From Histidinibacterium aquaticum (GTDB lineage: Bacteria > Pseudomonadota > Alphaproteobacteria > Rhodobacterales > Rhodobacteraceae): a stretch of DNA of 64,000 nt. Location: positions 1 to 64,000 of the forward strand of contig NZ_VYQE01000004.1 in the NCBI RefSeq assembly GCF_008710275.1. Reading direction: 5' to 3'. The notes below the pieces were generated by a model, which did not search any database, had not been told where the DNA came from, and saw nothing but the letters and a program-made list of their open reading frames with translations. Shown piece after piece: positions 7,302 through 17,408 of this stretch. Within the stretch, counting starts at the first letter, position 1. Each line of letters begins with the position of its first letter. Both the position numbers and the translations under genes were made by a program.

Positions 7302-8031
7302 GCTTGGCCCTCCATGGCTTCAATAGACATGGGGTCTTAGTCACTCAGTTTCTAGCAGAGCCCGCCAAGCTAGGACCCAACGGTGCTATTCCCCCGCCGT
7401 GGTCGACCGATCACCAAGCTTCGCGGTGGCACAATCGGTTGGACGGCCTGCAGGTCGACGCCGAAAACCCCCTTCAGAACAGCGTATTGCCAGGCTGAGT
7501 ACCTTCGAGGCTTTCGGCGTTACTACAGTGACCCTTGGTACTTGCTCCGGCAGCGGATTCCGGAACCAGTGCGAGCCGAACTAACTCGGTGAGGCCGTTG
7601 CGCTCCACGTAGTCCAAAAGCGCCGCAATGCATCGCTGATCGAACTCCACTTCGCCGGATTCGCGACAGTGTTTCTAATCGGCAGGGTCCCTCATGACCT
7701 CATTCATCGCTGCAATTCGTTAGGGAGCCGTTAACCAAGCCGTTCGCATGGGAGATGGGCTCACGTACCCGCGCTGGCGGAGGGCGCGATGACTTCCGGC
7801 TGCGCTGTGACCTGTCCTCGATCATGGCCGCAGGGCGTTGGGCGTCTCCAGAGATGCCAGCTCGATACGGGAGGCGCATCCTCGCCAGCCAGTCGGCAGC
7901 GACTCAGGTATCCAATGCGTTCGAGGAGGGATGATCGAACGCAAGAAAGTGCCGTGTTTGCCACGGCCTAACATCCGGAGCTTCCCTCAGGAGCCGCCGC
8001 TGGTGGTGGCACGGGGATAGGCCTCCAGAAC
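7302..8031. other. Degenerate stretch without an intact gene
   Basis: About 730 bases where every frame is broken into short pieces and none has a convincing ribosome site plus recognisable protein. The only interpretable part is the gene fragment at 7971-8020, given separately. The stretch looks like eroded accessory DNA. Confidence 0.5.
7971..8020 (+). pseudogene. 3'-end fragment of a relative of the 6315-6830 gene
   Basis: Translates as NIRSFPQEPPLVVARG followed by a stop, matching the C-terminus of the 6315-6830 protein (DIRSFPQEPPLVVAQG). At DNA level the two 46-base segments differ at about eight positions, mostly third codon positions, so this is the tail of a diverged homologue rather than a recent copy. 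No upstream part of the gene can be found in frame. Confidence 0.6.
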
Positions 8032-8220
8032 CTAGATAACTTGCTCCGGTGGCGCGACCTGTTGGATCGGATCGGGCTCGATGGGGCCTTGGGAAATGAG
8101 CCAATCGAGCGTGACACCCATTAGGACGATCCACCCAAGCGCGACAATGAGAAGCAGTGGGTCAACACGCATCGTATTGCCTGTGCTCCCAGTGCTCGCG
8201 GCAGGCTGTCGGGGTGACAT
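8032..8220 (-). CDS. Possible small single-pass membrane protein
   Basis: 62 residues from ATG 8220, or 46 from the second ATG at 8172 (MRVDPLLLIVALGWIVLMGV), which starts directly with a clean membrane helix of about 20 residues followed by a short proline-rich tail (GPIEPDPIQQVAPPEQVI). Ribosome sites are weak for both (a GGGAG 15-20 bases before the second). The hydrophobic pattern argues for coding; the lack of context argues against. No family known. Confidence 0.4.
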   Translation of the reverse strand: MSPRQPAASTGSTGNTMRVDPLLLIVALGWIVLMGVTLDWLISQGPIEPDPIQQVAPPEQVI

Positions 8221-8536
8221 GCAAGCGCTTCGGCAAAGCTCTATCTATCACGAACCCACATGCCGACTAGGGCCAGGTCTCGTGCTACACGCAAATGCGA
8301 AGAGTAGCTTCTCAGGAGACATGATGGCGTCTGCGAAGCGAGCGCCACAGACACTTTCCCAAAGAATGTTAGAGCGCACGTTGGTTGGCAGGCTAGTGCC
8401 TCGCGAGCGGCTGATGCATTTCTAGTCGAGCGACACTATCTTCCATCAGGCATGTGCTCTGAGGCGTGCTCAACCGGACGCAGGCTCGGCTCTCTCGCCG
8501 CTGCACCCTAGCTCCCCATACGAAAGGTCGCAGTCC
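8221..8536. other. Intergenic stretch before a transglutaminase-like gene
   Basis: 316 bases with no convincing frame and no RNA gene or strong hairpin that I can see. It must contain the promoter for the gene at 8537, whose ribosome site (GAAAGG) is near its end. Confidence 0.4.
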
Positions 8537-9427
8537 ATGCTCGTCCGTTTCGGCTTTGAACTGGTCATCGAGACCAATGCGGCTCTCCCTCTGATCCTCG
8601 CGCTGTCTCCCCATTCGTCCTACAGCGGCAACGTGATCGGCGCGGACCGGATCAGGTCGGAACCGCAAGTTCCGATGGAGGAATTCCTAGATCCGTTTGA
8701 CAATCGTCGCGTCCGGCTTGTCGCACCGGTTGGTGGCCTTCGGCTCTGGTCCGATAATGTCATCCAGGATGACGGGCAGCCGGATGTGTTCAACTGGAAT
8801 GCACGACAGCACGAAATCGAGCATTTGCCGCCCGACACGCTGCAATTCCTGACCCCGAGCCGATACTGCGAATCCGACGTGCTGATGCAGCAAGCTTGGG
8901 ACCTATTCAGCAGCACGCCGCCGGGTTGGGCCCGGGTTCAGGAAATATGCAACTTCGTCCATAATCACCTGGTCTTTGGCTACCGGTTCGGTCGCCCAAC
9001 GAAGACCGCCAACGATGCTATGCTGGAAGGTACCGGAGTCTGTCGCGACTTCGCGCACCTGGCTATCGCCCTATGTCGCGCGATGAACATCCCGGCGCGC
9101 TATGCCAGCGGCTACCTCGGCGATATCGGAGTTCCGCCGTCCGGACCAGGAGACTTCTGTGCGTGGTTCGAGGCCTACTTGGAAGACCGTTGGTACACGT
9201 TTGATGCACGTTACAACACGCCGCGAATAGGGCGGGTTCTTATGGTGCGGGGCCGCGACGCGGCCGACGGCGCGATGGTCACCTCGTTCGGTGACTACAG
9301 GCTCAACAGCCTTCGTGTTTGGACCGACGAGCTTCCTGAGCAGCTTTCGGAGCGAGATGCGTTGGACCTTCTCGGCAAACTTCCCGACGCTCCTGCACTG
9401 ACGCTTGAAATGGCTGGTTCGTCCTAA
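8537..9427 (+). CDS. Transglutaminase-like protein with Cys in place of the expected His
   Basis: A 296-residue protein of a second transglutaminase-like subfamily. The N-terminal beta domain (residues 1-110) resembles the LVRFGFELVIE and VPMEEFLDPFDN pattern of the family. The core has the nucleophile Cys169 in EGTGVCRDFAHLAIALCRAM and the aspartate in RWYTFDARYN (about 223). The place of the usual triad histidine reads GPGDFCAWFEAY, with Cys208. I recall other small residues at this position in this subfamily, so it may not mean loss of activity. A ribosome site (GAAAGG) precedes the ATG. It sits 319 bases upstream of the GroEL paralogue, in the same direction. Confidence 0.8.
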   Translation: MLVRFGFELVIETNAALPLILALSPHSSYSGNVIGADRIRSEPQVPMEEFLDPFDNRRVRLVAPVGGLRLWSDNVIQDDGQPDVFNWNARQHEIEHLPPDTLQFLTPSRYCESDVLMQQAWDLFSSTPPGWARVQEICNFVHNHLVFGYRFGRPTKTANDAMLEGTGVCRDFAHLAIALCRAMNIPARYASGYLGDIGVPPSGPGDFCAWFEAYLEDRWYTFDARYNTPRIGRVLMVRGRDAADGAMVTSFGDYRLNSLRVWTDELPEQLSERDALDLLGKLPDAPALTLEMAGSS

Positions 9428-11353
<1,926 letters not shown>

Positions 11354-11364
11354 CAATTTTCCAC

Positions 11365-11385
11365 GTGGCGGGATGGTCCCGCCAC
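11365..11385 (+). terminator. Perfect hairpin after groEL
   Basis: GTGGCGGGA (11365-11373) and TCCCGCCAC (11377-11385) form a perfect 9-bp stem with a 3-base loop, 11 bases after the groEL stop and followed by CATTT. It could be a weak terminator or an mRNA-stabilising stem before the next small gene. Confidence 0.55.
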
Positions 11386-11408
11386 CATTTCCGTTGAGGG
11401 AAACACAG

Positions 11409-11549
11409 ATGGCCAAAGGCCAGAAGCGCAGCAACCGAGAAGTCAAGAAGCCGAAACAGACTAAGGCCTCACCCACAGCGCCTTCGGGAAATGTCCGGGC
11501 TTTCCCACCGCAGAACCCGACCAACCCAAAGAAGAACTCTGGTCGATAG
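11409..11549 (+). CDS. Small basic 46-residue protein
   Basis: Begins MAKGQKRSNREVKKPKQTKA and continues with a Pro/Asn-rich tail to KKNSGR, with about 13 Lys/Arg residues, surely disordered. A clear ribosome site (GAGGG, 11395-11399) lies 9 bases before the ATG. Proteins starting MAKGQKRSNRE are frequent as uncharacterised small proteins in alphaproteobacteria, which supports a real gene. The charge suggests binding to nucleic acid or ribosome (inference). Confidence 0.65.
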   Translation: MAKGQKRSNREVKKPKQTKASPTAPSGNVRAFPPQNPTNPKKNSGR

Positions 11550-11629
11550 TAAATATTCGATTAGGCCTTGAAGACCCCCGACAAAGGTCGGCTCCGAGAA
11601 CATTCACAGAATCACGAAAGGAACGAAAC

Positions 11630-11773
11630 ATGTTAGAGATGGATACGAAGAAGGCGACAAGTCAACGCCAGTGGGCGATCTATGCCATCATCGCAATCGC
11701 CGTTCTAGCCGCCGGTGGGTACTACCTCGGCTTGTACGGTAGCGAGTCAATGGTGGCTTCGCCTGTCGACTGA
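11630..11773 (+). CDS. Small single-pass membrane protein
   Basis: 47 residues. A polar N-terminus (MLEMDTKKATSQRQW) is followed by one membrane helix (AIYAIIAIAVLAAGGYYLGL) and a short tail. A ribosome site (GAAAGGA, 11615-11621) lies 8 bases before the ATG. It fits the type of tiny envelope stress protein. After its stop, AGGAGCCCC (11778-11786) and GGGGCTTCTT (11811-11820) could pair as a terminator. No named family. Confidence 0.6.
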   Translation: MLEMDTKKATSQRQWAIYAIIAIAVLAAGGYYLGLYGSESMVASPVD

Positions 11774-11885
11774 CAAGAGGAGCCCCTAGCTCGCAACAGA
11801 CGCGACACTGGGGCTTCTTCGACTACTAATGCTTGCGGCGCATGGACGTCAGCTATCGCTTTCAAAGACGAAGGAAATAGGACCA

Positions 11886-12053
11886 ATGGGATACTCAACG
11901 CCAAAGGCGCAGTTCAACCTCCGGGAATTCCTATCGAAGCCGGCCAAGCCGGGAGCATATCGCTATGGCCGAAAGAAGTCGGCCTTCTCATTTCGGGACA
12001 GAGCCGGGTCCACGACAGAAAAATCCGGTTCCGCGATGAGCAAATCGCGTTAG
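11886..12053 (+). CDS. Small basic 55-residue protein
   Basis: Starts MGYSTPKAQFNLREFLSKPA and ends with a Ser/Lys-rich tail. A purine-rich stretch (GAAGGAAATAGGACC) precedes ATG 11886, which I prefer over 11829. The pattern of aromatic and basic residues (AYRYGRKKSAFSFRDR) suggests a short peptide that may bind nucleic acid, but there is no recognised family. Coding status rests on the ribosome site and on the company of similar small genes. Confidence 0.45.
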   Translation: MGYSTPKAQFNLREFLSKPAKPGAYRYGRKKSAFSFRDRAGSTTEKSGSAMSKSR

Positions 12054-12240
12054 CCGAGAAAGAGTCTCACTTGTCAAAATTCGTAGACAGACCCGGACGT
12101 TTTGGTCAAGCGAAGCGTTCTGACATTGCGTGTCAGTGAAAGCCGCGTCACCGCGAACACGATTGATTCTGTCTGCCGTGGAACAGGCGATGGCCTGGAG
12201 AGTTAGAGCCTTTGATGGATTCGAAGCATGGGGTTGGCGA

Positions 12241-12615
12241 ATGCATGTGCATAGCCGTACGCCAAGCATCCTCATCATAGAGGACGAGCCCATACTCCAG
12301 CTGGCCTACCTAGACATGATCGAGAGCTGGAACTGGAAGTCGGCCGGGACTGCCGCAACCATGCCCGCCGCCCTCCTACTGGTGGAGACGTCGAGCTTTG
12401 ACGCGGCCATTCTGGATGGCGAGCTACGGGGAGAGTCCTCTGAACCCGTCGCCGAGAGGCTTCTCGAATTGCATCTGCCGTTCGTGACCATCTCCGCTAC
12501 CCCGCGCTCCCGCCTGTGCTCTTGCCAGTGCGCAGGATCATGCGTGCTTTCGAAGCCAGTCAGGGAAGATGCGCTCCGTCATGAGCTTGAGACTGCGCTC
12601 AAGGGTGATTGCTAA
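12241..12615 (+). CDS. Stand-alone response-regulator receiver domain
   Basis: A receiver domain of 124 residues from ATG 12241: strand ILIIEDEP with acidic Glu14/Asp15, phosphoacceptor Asp59 in FDAAILDGEL, Ser/Thr switch in FVTISAT (around 83-87) and Lys105 in VLSKPVRED. There is no output domain, so it likely acts by protein contact, as single-domain regulators do downstream of HWE-type kinases in alphaproteobacteria. An unusual Cys cluster (SRLCSCQCAGSC) precedes the Lys. A longer start at GTG 12130 is possible but adds sequence foreign to the family. No kinase is adjacent. Confidence 0.8.
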   Translation: MHVHSRTPSILIIEDEPILQLAYLDMIESWNWKSAGTAATMPAALLLVETSSFDAAILDGELRGESSEPVAERLLELHLPFVTISATPRSRLCSCQCAGSCVLSKPVREDALRHELETALKGDC

Positions 12616-12996
12616 GGCTCTGCCGAGCGCAACGAACGCCAATTCTAGTAAGATTACGGCGAAGGGACGCCGACGCAAACGCGCTTTCGGAAGAGTCCAG
12701 GGTCTTACAAGTTGCCGTCGTCCGCTCGCGTCTGATGCTGACCCGAGCCCCGACGTTTCCTCCGCTTACCTCGCCGAGTGACCGCAGTCCTCCTCCTGCA
12801 AACGATCCTGTTCGCTCCAGAAGTGCTTCGAGGGCTGACTGAGCAGTTGGAGGCGCGGAACCCTCTCACTCAGCCCGGGTCTCCCGCGCGCCAAACACAA
12901 ACGTTTGTCCCCCAGATGTCCCCCAAAAGCGAACAACCGTCGCAGCGCCCTGGCCACGGCAAGGTCAGAAAAAGAAAACGTTTCAATTGGTTACAG
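12616..12996. other. Stretch between accessory region and tRNA-Lys, no intact gene
   Basis: 381 bases with only short broken frames. It contains a perfect 12-bp palindrome (ACAAACGTTTGT, 12897-12908) and a direct repeat of GTCCCCCA (12907-12914 and 12919-12926). It lies at the 3' end of a tRNA gene, where integrases usually insert DNA, but I cannot find integrase motifs. Confidence 0.45.
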
Positions 12997-13072
12997 TGGT
13001 GAGCCGTGCAGGATTCGAACCTGCGACCCACTGATTAAAAGTCAGTTGCTCTACCAACTGAGCTAACGGCCC
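12997..13072 (-). tRNA. tRNA-Lys (anticodon TTT)
   Basis: Read on the minus strand the gene starts GGGCCGTTAGCTCAGTTGG and ends with acceptor strand ACGGCTC, discriminator A and encoded CCA. The 7-bp acceptor stem GGGCCGT/ACGGCTC pairs with one G-T. The D arm is TAGCTCAGTTGGTAGAGCA. The anticodon loop is CTTTTAA in a CTGA/TCAG stem, so the anticodon is TTT. The T arm contains GGTTCGAATCC. Its 3' end faces the accessory region, and it marks the border of high-GC core genes. Confidence 0.97.
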
Positions 13073-13165
13073 ACGAGGCGCTCGTGTAGGAAAAGGCCCG
13101 CGAGCGGTCAACCCCGGAAATGCGCTCTCTGGATTCAGGTCGGACGCTCCTCTATATGCGCGCGC

Positions 13166-13981
13166 ATGGCGCAAGCGACCTCCCCCTCCGGCCTGCCGTT
13201 CATGAAGATGCACGGGCTCGGCAATGACTTCGTCGTCCTCGACGCGCGGACCAGGTCCGTCGTGCTCGAGCCCCGACTCGTGGAGGCCATGGCCGACCGG
13301 CACCGGGGCGTGGGCTTCGACCAGCTCGCGGTGATCCGCGACACGAACGTCGCCGATCTCGCGCTGGAATTCCTCAACGCCGACGGCTCGCCCTCGGCGG
13401 CCTGCGGCAACGCCACGCGCTGCATCGCCGCGCGGGAGATGGAGGAGTCGGGCGCCGGGACGCTGAAGATCGCCACGGCGCGCGGGCTCCTGCACGCCGT
13501 CAAGCTCGACGGCCGCGTTTCGGTGAACATGGGCCACCCGCAGACGACCTGGGACGAGATCCCGCTGGCCGAGGACGTCGACACGCTCGATCTGCCCATT
13601 GAGGGGAGCCCGGTCGCGACGGGCATGGGAAATCCGCATTGCACCTTCTTCGTGCCGGACGCCGAGGCGGTGGACCTCGCCGCGTTCGGGCCCGAACACG
13701 AGCATCACCCCCTGTTTCCCGACCGCACCAACGTCCAGGTCGCCACGGTGACCGGACCGGACCGGATCCGGATGCGCGTCTGGGAGCGCGGCACCGGCAT
13801 CACGCTGGCCTCCGGCTCGTCGTCCTGCGCCACGGCGGTCGCCGCCGCGCGGCGCGGGCTCACCTCGCGGGAGGTCACGATCGTGCTCGACGGCGGCGAG
13901 ATGACGGTCCGCTGGGCCGATGACGGCGTCTGGATGACCGGCGACACCGCCCATGTCTTCGACGGGGTGTGGCGGCTGTGA
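13166..13981 (+). CDS. dapF: Diaminopimelate epimerase
   Basis: Converts LL- to meso-diaminopimelate, the last but one step to lysine and the peptidoglycan cross-link residue. 271 residues with the two-lobed fold. Catalytic Cys80 lies in GSPSAACGNATRC and Cys221 in ASGSSSCATAV, with the substrate motifs KMHGLGNDFV near the N-terminus and MGNPHC at about 154-159. The final codons overlap the start of mtaB (GTGA), an arrangement familiar in Rhodobacteraceae. The short intergenic distance to the divergent tRNA-Lys leaves about 90 bases for a promoter. Confidence 0.97.
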   Translation: MAQATSPSGLPFMKMHGLGNDFVVLDARTRSVVLEPRLVEAMADRHRGVGFDQLAVIRDTNVADLALEFLNADGSPSAACGNATRCIAAREMEESGAGTLKIATARGLLHAVKLDGRVSVNMGHPQTTWDEIPLAEDVDTLDLPIEGSPVATGMGNPHCTFFVPDAEAVDLAAFGPEHEHHPLFPDRTNVQVATVTGPDRIRMRVWERGTGITLASGSSSCATAVAAARRGLTSREVTIVLDGGEMTVRWADDGVWMTGDTAHVFDGVWRL

Positions 13982-15231
13982 CCGCGCCCGTCTTCTCCAC
14001 ACTCGGCTGCCGCCTCAACGCCTACGAGACAGAGGCGATGAGCGACCTTGCCGCCCGCGCGGGCCTGACCGACGCCGTCGTGGTGAACACCTGCGCCGTC
14101 ACCGCCGAGGCCGTCCGCAAGGCCAAGAAGGAGATCCGCCGGCTCTCGCGTGAGAACCCCGGCGCGCCGCTGATCGTCACCGGCTGCGCGGCGCAGACCG
14201 AACCCGAGACCTTTGCGGAGATGCCCGAGGTCACGCGGGTCATCGGCAACGCCGAGAAGATGCAGCCCGAGACCTGGGCCTCGATGACGCCCGACCTGAT
14301 CGGCCAGACCGAGCGGGTACAGGTCGACGACATCATGTCGGTGCGCGAGACCGCGGGCCACCTGATCGACGGTTTCGGCACCCGCTCGCGCGCCTACGTC
14401 CAAGTGCAGAACGGCTGCGATCACCGCTGCACCTTCTGCATCATCCCCTACGGCCGGGGCAATTCGCGCTCGGTCCCCGCCGGGGTGGTCGTCGACCAGA
14501 TCAAGCGGCTGGTCCAGGCGGGATACAACGAGGTCGTGCTGACCGGTGTCGACCTGACCAGCTGGGGCGCGGACCTGCCCGCGGAGCCGAGGCTCGGCGA
14601 TCTCGTCCGGCGCATCCTCAAGCTCGTGCCCGACCTGCCGCGCCTGCGGATCTCCTCGATCGATTCCATCGAGGCGGACGAGGCCCTGATGGAGGCGATC
14701 GCGACCGAGCCGCGGCTGATGCCCCACCTGCACCTCAGCCTGCAGCACGGCGACGACCTGATCCTCAAGCGGATGAAGCGGCGCCACCTGCGCGACGACG
14801 CCATCCGCTTCTGCGAGGAAGCGCAGCGGCTGCGCCCCGACATGACCTTCGGCGCCGACATCATCGCGGGCTTCCCGACCGAAACCGAGGCGCATTTCGA
14901 GAACTCGCTGAAGCTCGTCGAGGAGTGCCGCCTGACCTGGCTGCACGTCTTCCCCTTCTCGCCCCGTCGGGGCACGCCCGCCGCCCGGATGCCGCAGGTC
15001 CACGGCACCGCGATCAAGGAGCGGGCCGCGCGGCTGCGCGCCGCCGGGGCGGCGCGGGTCGCCGACCACCTCGCGGGGCAGGTCGGCCGGCATCACCGCG
15101 TCCTGATGGAGAACGCCCGCATGGGCCGGACCGAGCAGTTCACCGAGGTCACCTTCTCGGCCGATCAGCCGGAGAGCCAGATCGTCCCCGCCATGATCAC
15201 CGGCATCGACGGCGACCGCCTCGCGGCCTGA
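13978..15231 (+). CDS. mtaB: tRNA (N6-threonylcarbamoyladenosine-37) methylthiotransferase MtaB
   Basis: A radical-SAM enzyme that adds a methylthio group to t6A37 in tRNAs reading ANN codons. The N-terminal UPF0004 domain has cluster cysteines in STLGCRLNAYE, VVNTCAVT and VTGCAAQT. The radical-SAM core has the Cx3Cx2C motif NGCDHRCTFCIIPYGRG. A TRAM-like C-terminal part begins near HHRVLMEN. 417 residues. The start is probably GTG 13978, overlapping the dapF stop as GTGA; an upstream GTG at 13969 is an alternative that adds three residues. Confidence 0.95.
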   Translation: MTAPVFSTLGCRLNAYETEAMSDLAARAGLTDAVVVNTCAVTAEAVRKAKKEIRRLSRENPGAPLIVTGCAAQTEPETFAEMPEVTRVIGNAEKMQPETWASMTPDLIGQTERVQVDDIMSVRETAGHLIDGFGTRSRAYVQVQNGCDHRCTFCIIPYGRGNSRSVPAGVVVDQIKRLVQAGYNEVVLTGVDLTSWGADLPAEPRLGDLVRRILKLVPDLPRLRISSIDSIEADEALMEAIATEPRLMPHLHLSLQHGDDLILKRMKRRHLRDDAIRFCEEAQRLRPDMTFGADIIAGFPTETEAHFENSLKLVEECRLTWLHVFPFSPRRGTPAARMPQVHGTAIKERAARLRAAGAARVADHLAGQVGRHHRVLMENARMGRTEQFTEVTFSADQPESQIVPAMITGIDGDRLAA

Positions 15232-15275
15232 CGCTTCCGCTCGCCCTCGGCATGCGGATGGGGCAGGATGCGCCC

Positions 15276-15884
15276 ATGCAACTCCTCATGTCCCCCGCCT
15301 CGCCCTACGTCCGGAAAACCCGGGTCACGATCCGCGAGCTCGGCCTGACCGGCCAGATCGAAGAGATCGCCCTCTCCACCAATGCGCTCGACACCGATCC
15401 GCGCCTCGCCTCTGCGAATCCGGCGGGGAAGATCCCGGCCCTGACCCGGGACGACGGGCCGACCGTGCACGACAGCCGGGTCATCTGCCGTTATCTCGAC
15501 CATCTCGCGAAGGGCAGCCTCTACCCGGACCGCCGAATCTGGGAGGTGCTGACGCTGGAGGCCACGGGCGACGCGCTCTGCGATGCCGCGGTCGCCATGA
15601 CCTACGAGGCGAGGTTCAAGGGGACGGAGGGCAAGTCCGGTGAGTGGATCGAGGCGCAGTGGGCCAAGGCGGCCCGGATCCTCGCGTCGCTCGAGGCCCG
15701 CTGGATGAGCCACCTCTCGGGGCCCGTCGACGCGGGCCAGATCGCCGTGGCCTGCGGGCTCGGCTACCTGGACCTGCGGCACGCCGGCCGGGACTGGCGC
15801 GCCACGGTCCCGGAGCTCGCCGCCTGGCATGCCCGCTTTGCCGAGCGGCCGTCGATGGCGGACACCGTTCCTCCGGAGGCCTGA
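15276..15884 (+). CDS. Glutathione S-transferase family protein
   Basis: 202 residues with a thioredoxin-fold N-domain (MQLLMSPASPYVRKTRVTI; Ser in SPYVRK is the usual glutathione-activating position) and the cis-Pro segment AGKIPALT followed by HDSRVICRYLD. The helical C-domain ends with ALCDAAVAM and DWRATVPELAAWHARFAERP. ATG 15276 follows GGGCAGGA by 8 bases. It is cytosolic, probably thiol transfer or detoxification; the substrate is unknown. It converges with the outer-membrane protein gene; one of three GST genes in the window. Confidence 0.9.
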   Translation: MQLLMSPASPYVRKTRVTIRELGLTGQIEEIALSTNALDTDPRLASANPAGKIPALTRDDGPTVHDSRVICRYLDHLAKGSLYPDRRIWEVLTLEATGDALCDAAVAMTYEARFKGTEGKSGEWIEAQWAKAARILASLEARWMSHLSGPVDAGQIAVACGLGYLDLRHAGRDWRATVPELAAWHARFAERPSMADTVPPEA

Positions 15885-15933
15885 GCGAGGCGCGGACCTC
15901 CGGAAAAATCCATCATAATCAATTGCCTGGGCG

Positions 15934-15953
15934 GGCGTCCAAATTTGGACGCC
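15934..15953. terminator. Perfect 20-bp palindrome between convergent genes
   Basis: GGCGTCCAAATTTGGACGCC is its own reverse complement and lies 2 bases from the stop of the outer-membrane gene and 49 from the GST stop. As RNA it would fold with an AT-rich centre in both directions, suiting a bidirectional terminator, but no T run follows. A protein-binding site is the alternative. Confidence 0.5.
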
Positions 15954-15955
15954 GC

Positions 15956-16606
15956 TCAGAAGTTGTAGCTCACCCCGACGTTCAGCGCGTTGGTGACGAT
16001 CCGCGACTCGAGTGTCCCGCCGGAGCTCAGCTCGGCCTCGTTCCAGCTCATGGTGCTCTTGAGCTCACCGAAGACGGCCCAGCTGTCGGAGAGCGGATAG
16101 CTCGCCCCGGCGATCAGCGTCACGGCGGGGCCGGTATACTGGTACTCGTAGGTGGAGCTGCCGTTCTTCTCGACCTCGACGTGCGGAACCGCGATCCCCG
16201 CGCCTGCGCCGACGTAGGGGGTCAGCGGCCCCAGCCGCTCCGGCCAGCGGTAGTAGACGTTGGCCGTGGCGATGTTCAGCCCGTCGGTGAACTCGAGCGT
16301 GTCGTAGCCCGCATCCTCCACGTCGTCGCCGCCGTAGACCTTCGAATGCGTGAAATCGAGGCCGTACCCCAACCGGTCCGACTGCCACCAGGTCGCGCGG
16401 AAACCGTAGTATGGCGGCGGGGAGAACGACCGCCCCTCCCAGCCAACGAGAAAGTCCTCGTCCGGGATCAGCGGGTCGTCGTCGACGTAGACCCGACTGT
16501 GCGGCGCGGACTGGGCGCCGAGGTAGAAACTGAGCTCCACCTCCGCCGCGGCCGGAACGGCAGATGCGGCGAGCAGGACGAGCGCGGACGGGACTTGGTG
16601 TCGCAT
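15956..16606 (-). CDS. Outer-membrane beta-barrel protein
   Basis: 216 residues. A signal peptide (MRHQVPSALVLLAASAVPAAA, cleavage near residue 21) is followed by alternating beta-strand pattern and a C-terminal phenylalanine (NALNVGVSYNF), the usual signal for outer-membrane insertion. The strand YYGFRATWWQSDRLGYGLDF and the segment TPYVGAGAGIAVPHVEVE resemble the 8-stranded OmpW/OmpA-like barrels (outer membrane protein beta-barrel, PF13505-like). No enzyme residues are obvious. It is transcribed towards the GST gene; the promoter lies in the roughly 200 bases shared with petA. Confidence 0.8.
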   Translation of the reverse strand: MRHQVPSALVLLAASAVPAAAEVELSFYLGAQSAPHSRVYVDDDPLIPDEDFLVGWEGRSFSPPPYYGFRATWWQSDRLGYGLDFTHSKVYGGDDVEDAGYDTLEFTDGLNIATANVYYRWPERLGPLTPYVGAGAGIAVPHVEVEKNGSSTYEYQYTGPAVTLIAGASYPLSDSWAVFGELKSTMSWNEAELSSGGTLESRIVTNALNVGVSYNF

Positions 16607-16814
16607 GAGGTGCTCCCAGAGATTTACTCTGCTATATCGCGCCTCGGGACAGAGCTGAACAGGACGGGACGAGAATGCGACATCCTGCGCTGTATTGCCC
16701 GCTGGACGGGCGGAAACCCGCCCTGTAGAACCCGCCGCGATCGGCCTTGGACCCTCGGTTCACGGCCGCAAGGCCATTGGCCCGTCCGGGCCCGACAATA
16801 TGGAGATGTTCGAC

Positions 16815-17396
16815 GTGTCACATGCAGACGACACCCAGGGCACCCGCCGCGACTTCATCTACTACGCAACGGCCGGTGCCGGCGCCGTGGTGACGGGCGC
16901 CGCGGTCTGGCCGCTGGTCAACCAGATGAACCCCTCGGCCGACGTCCAGGCGCTCGCGTCGATCCGCGTCGACGTCAGCGAGCTCGCCCCGGGCGACCAG
17001 CTCACGGTCCTCTGGCAGGGCAAGCCCGTCTTCATCCGCTGGCGCACCGAGACCGAGATCGAGCAGGCGCGCGAAGTCGACGTCTCCTCGCTGCCCGACC
17101 CCGACGCCAACAACGCCAACCTCCAGGGCGCCCAGCCCGCGACCGACGAGAACCGCACGCTGGCCATGCCCGAAGGTACGGACATCCCCGCCGGTTCCTT
17201 CCTCGTCCAGATGGGGGTCTGCACCCACCTGGGCTGCGTCCCGCTCGGCGAATCGGGCGATTTCGGCGGCTGGTTCTGCCCCTGCCACGGCTCGCACTAC
17301 GACACCGCGGGCCGCATCCGCTCGGGCCCGGCGCCGCGCAACCTGCCCATTCCCGTCGCCGAGTTCGTCGACGACGTCACGATCCAACTCGGTTAA
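16815..17396 (+). CDS. petA: Rieske iron-sulfur subunit of cytochrome bc1
   Basis: Carries electrons from ubiquinol at the Qo site to cytochrome c1 in the inner membrane. 193 residues from GTG 16815. A twin-arginine signal-anchor ([18 protein letters not shown]) is followed by the Rieske domain with CTHLGC (Cys136, His138, Cys141) and CPCHGSHYD (Cys155, Cys157, His158). Cys136, His138, Cys155 and His158 hold the 2Fe-2S cluster, and Cys141-Cys157 is the disulfide. The hinge region is normal. ATG 16800 would add five residues; the GTG has GGAG 9 bases upstream and matches Rhodobacter proteins. Followed after 12 bases by petB. Confidence 0.97.
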   Translation: MSHADDTQGTRRDFIYYATAGAGAVVTGAAVWPLVNQMNPSADVQALASIRVDVSELAPGDQLTVLWQGKPVFIRWRTETEIEQAREVDVSSLPDPDANNANLQGAQPATDENRTLAMPEGTDIPAGSFLVQMGVCTHLGCVPLGESGDFGGWFCPCHGSHYDTAGRIRSGPAPRNLPIPVAEFVDDVTIQLG

Positions 17397-17408
17397 GGAG
17401 ACCCGACA

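Noticed and set aside
12766-12957. Possible integrase remnant before tRNA-Lys
   Set aside because: No R..H-x-x-R or catalytic Tyr pattern could be seen in any frame; position alone is not enough.
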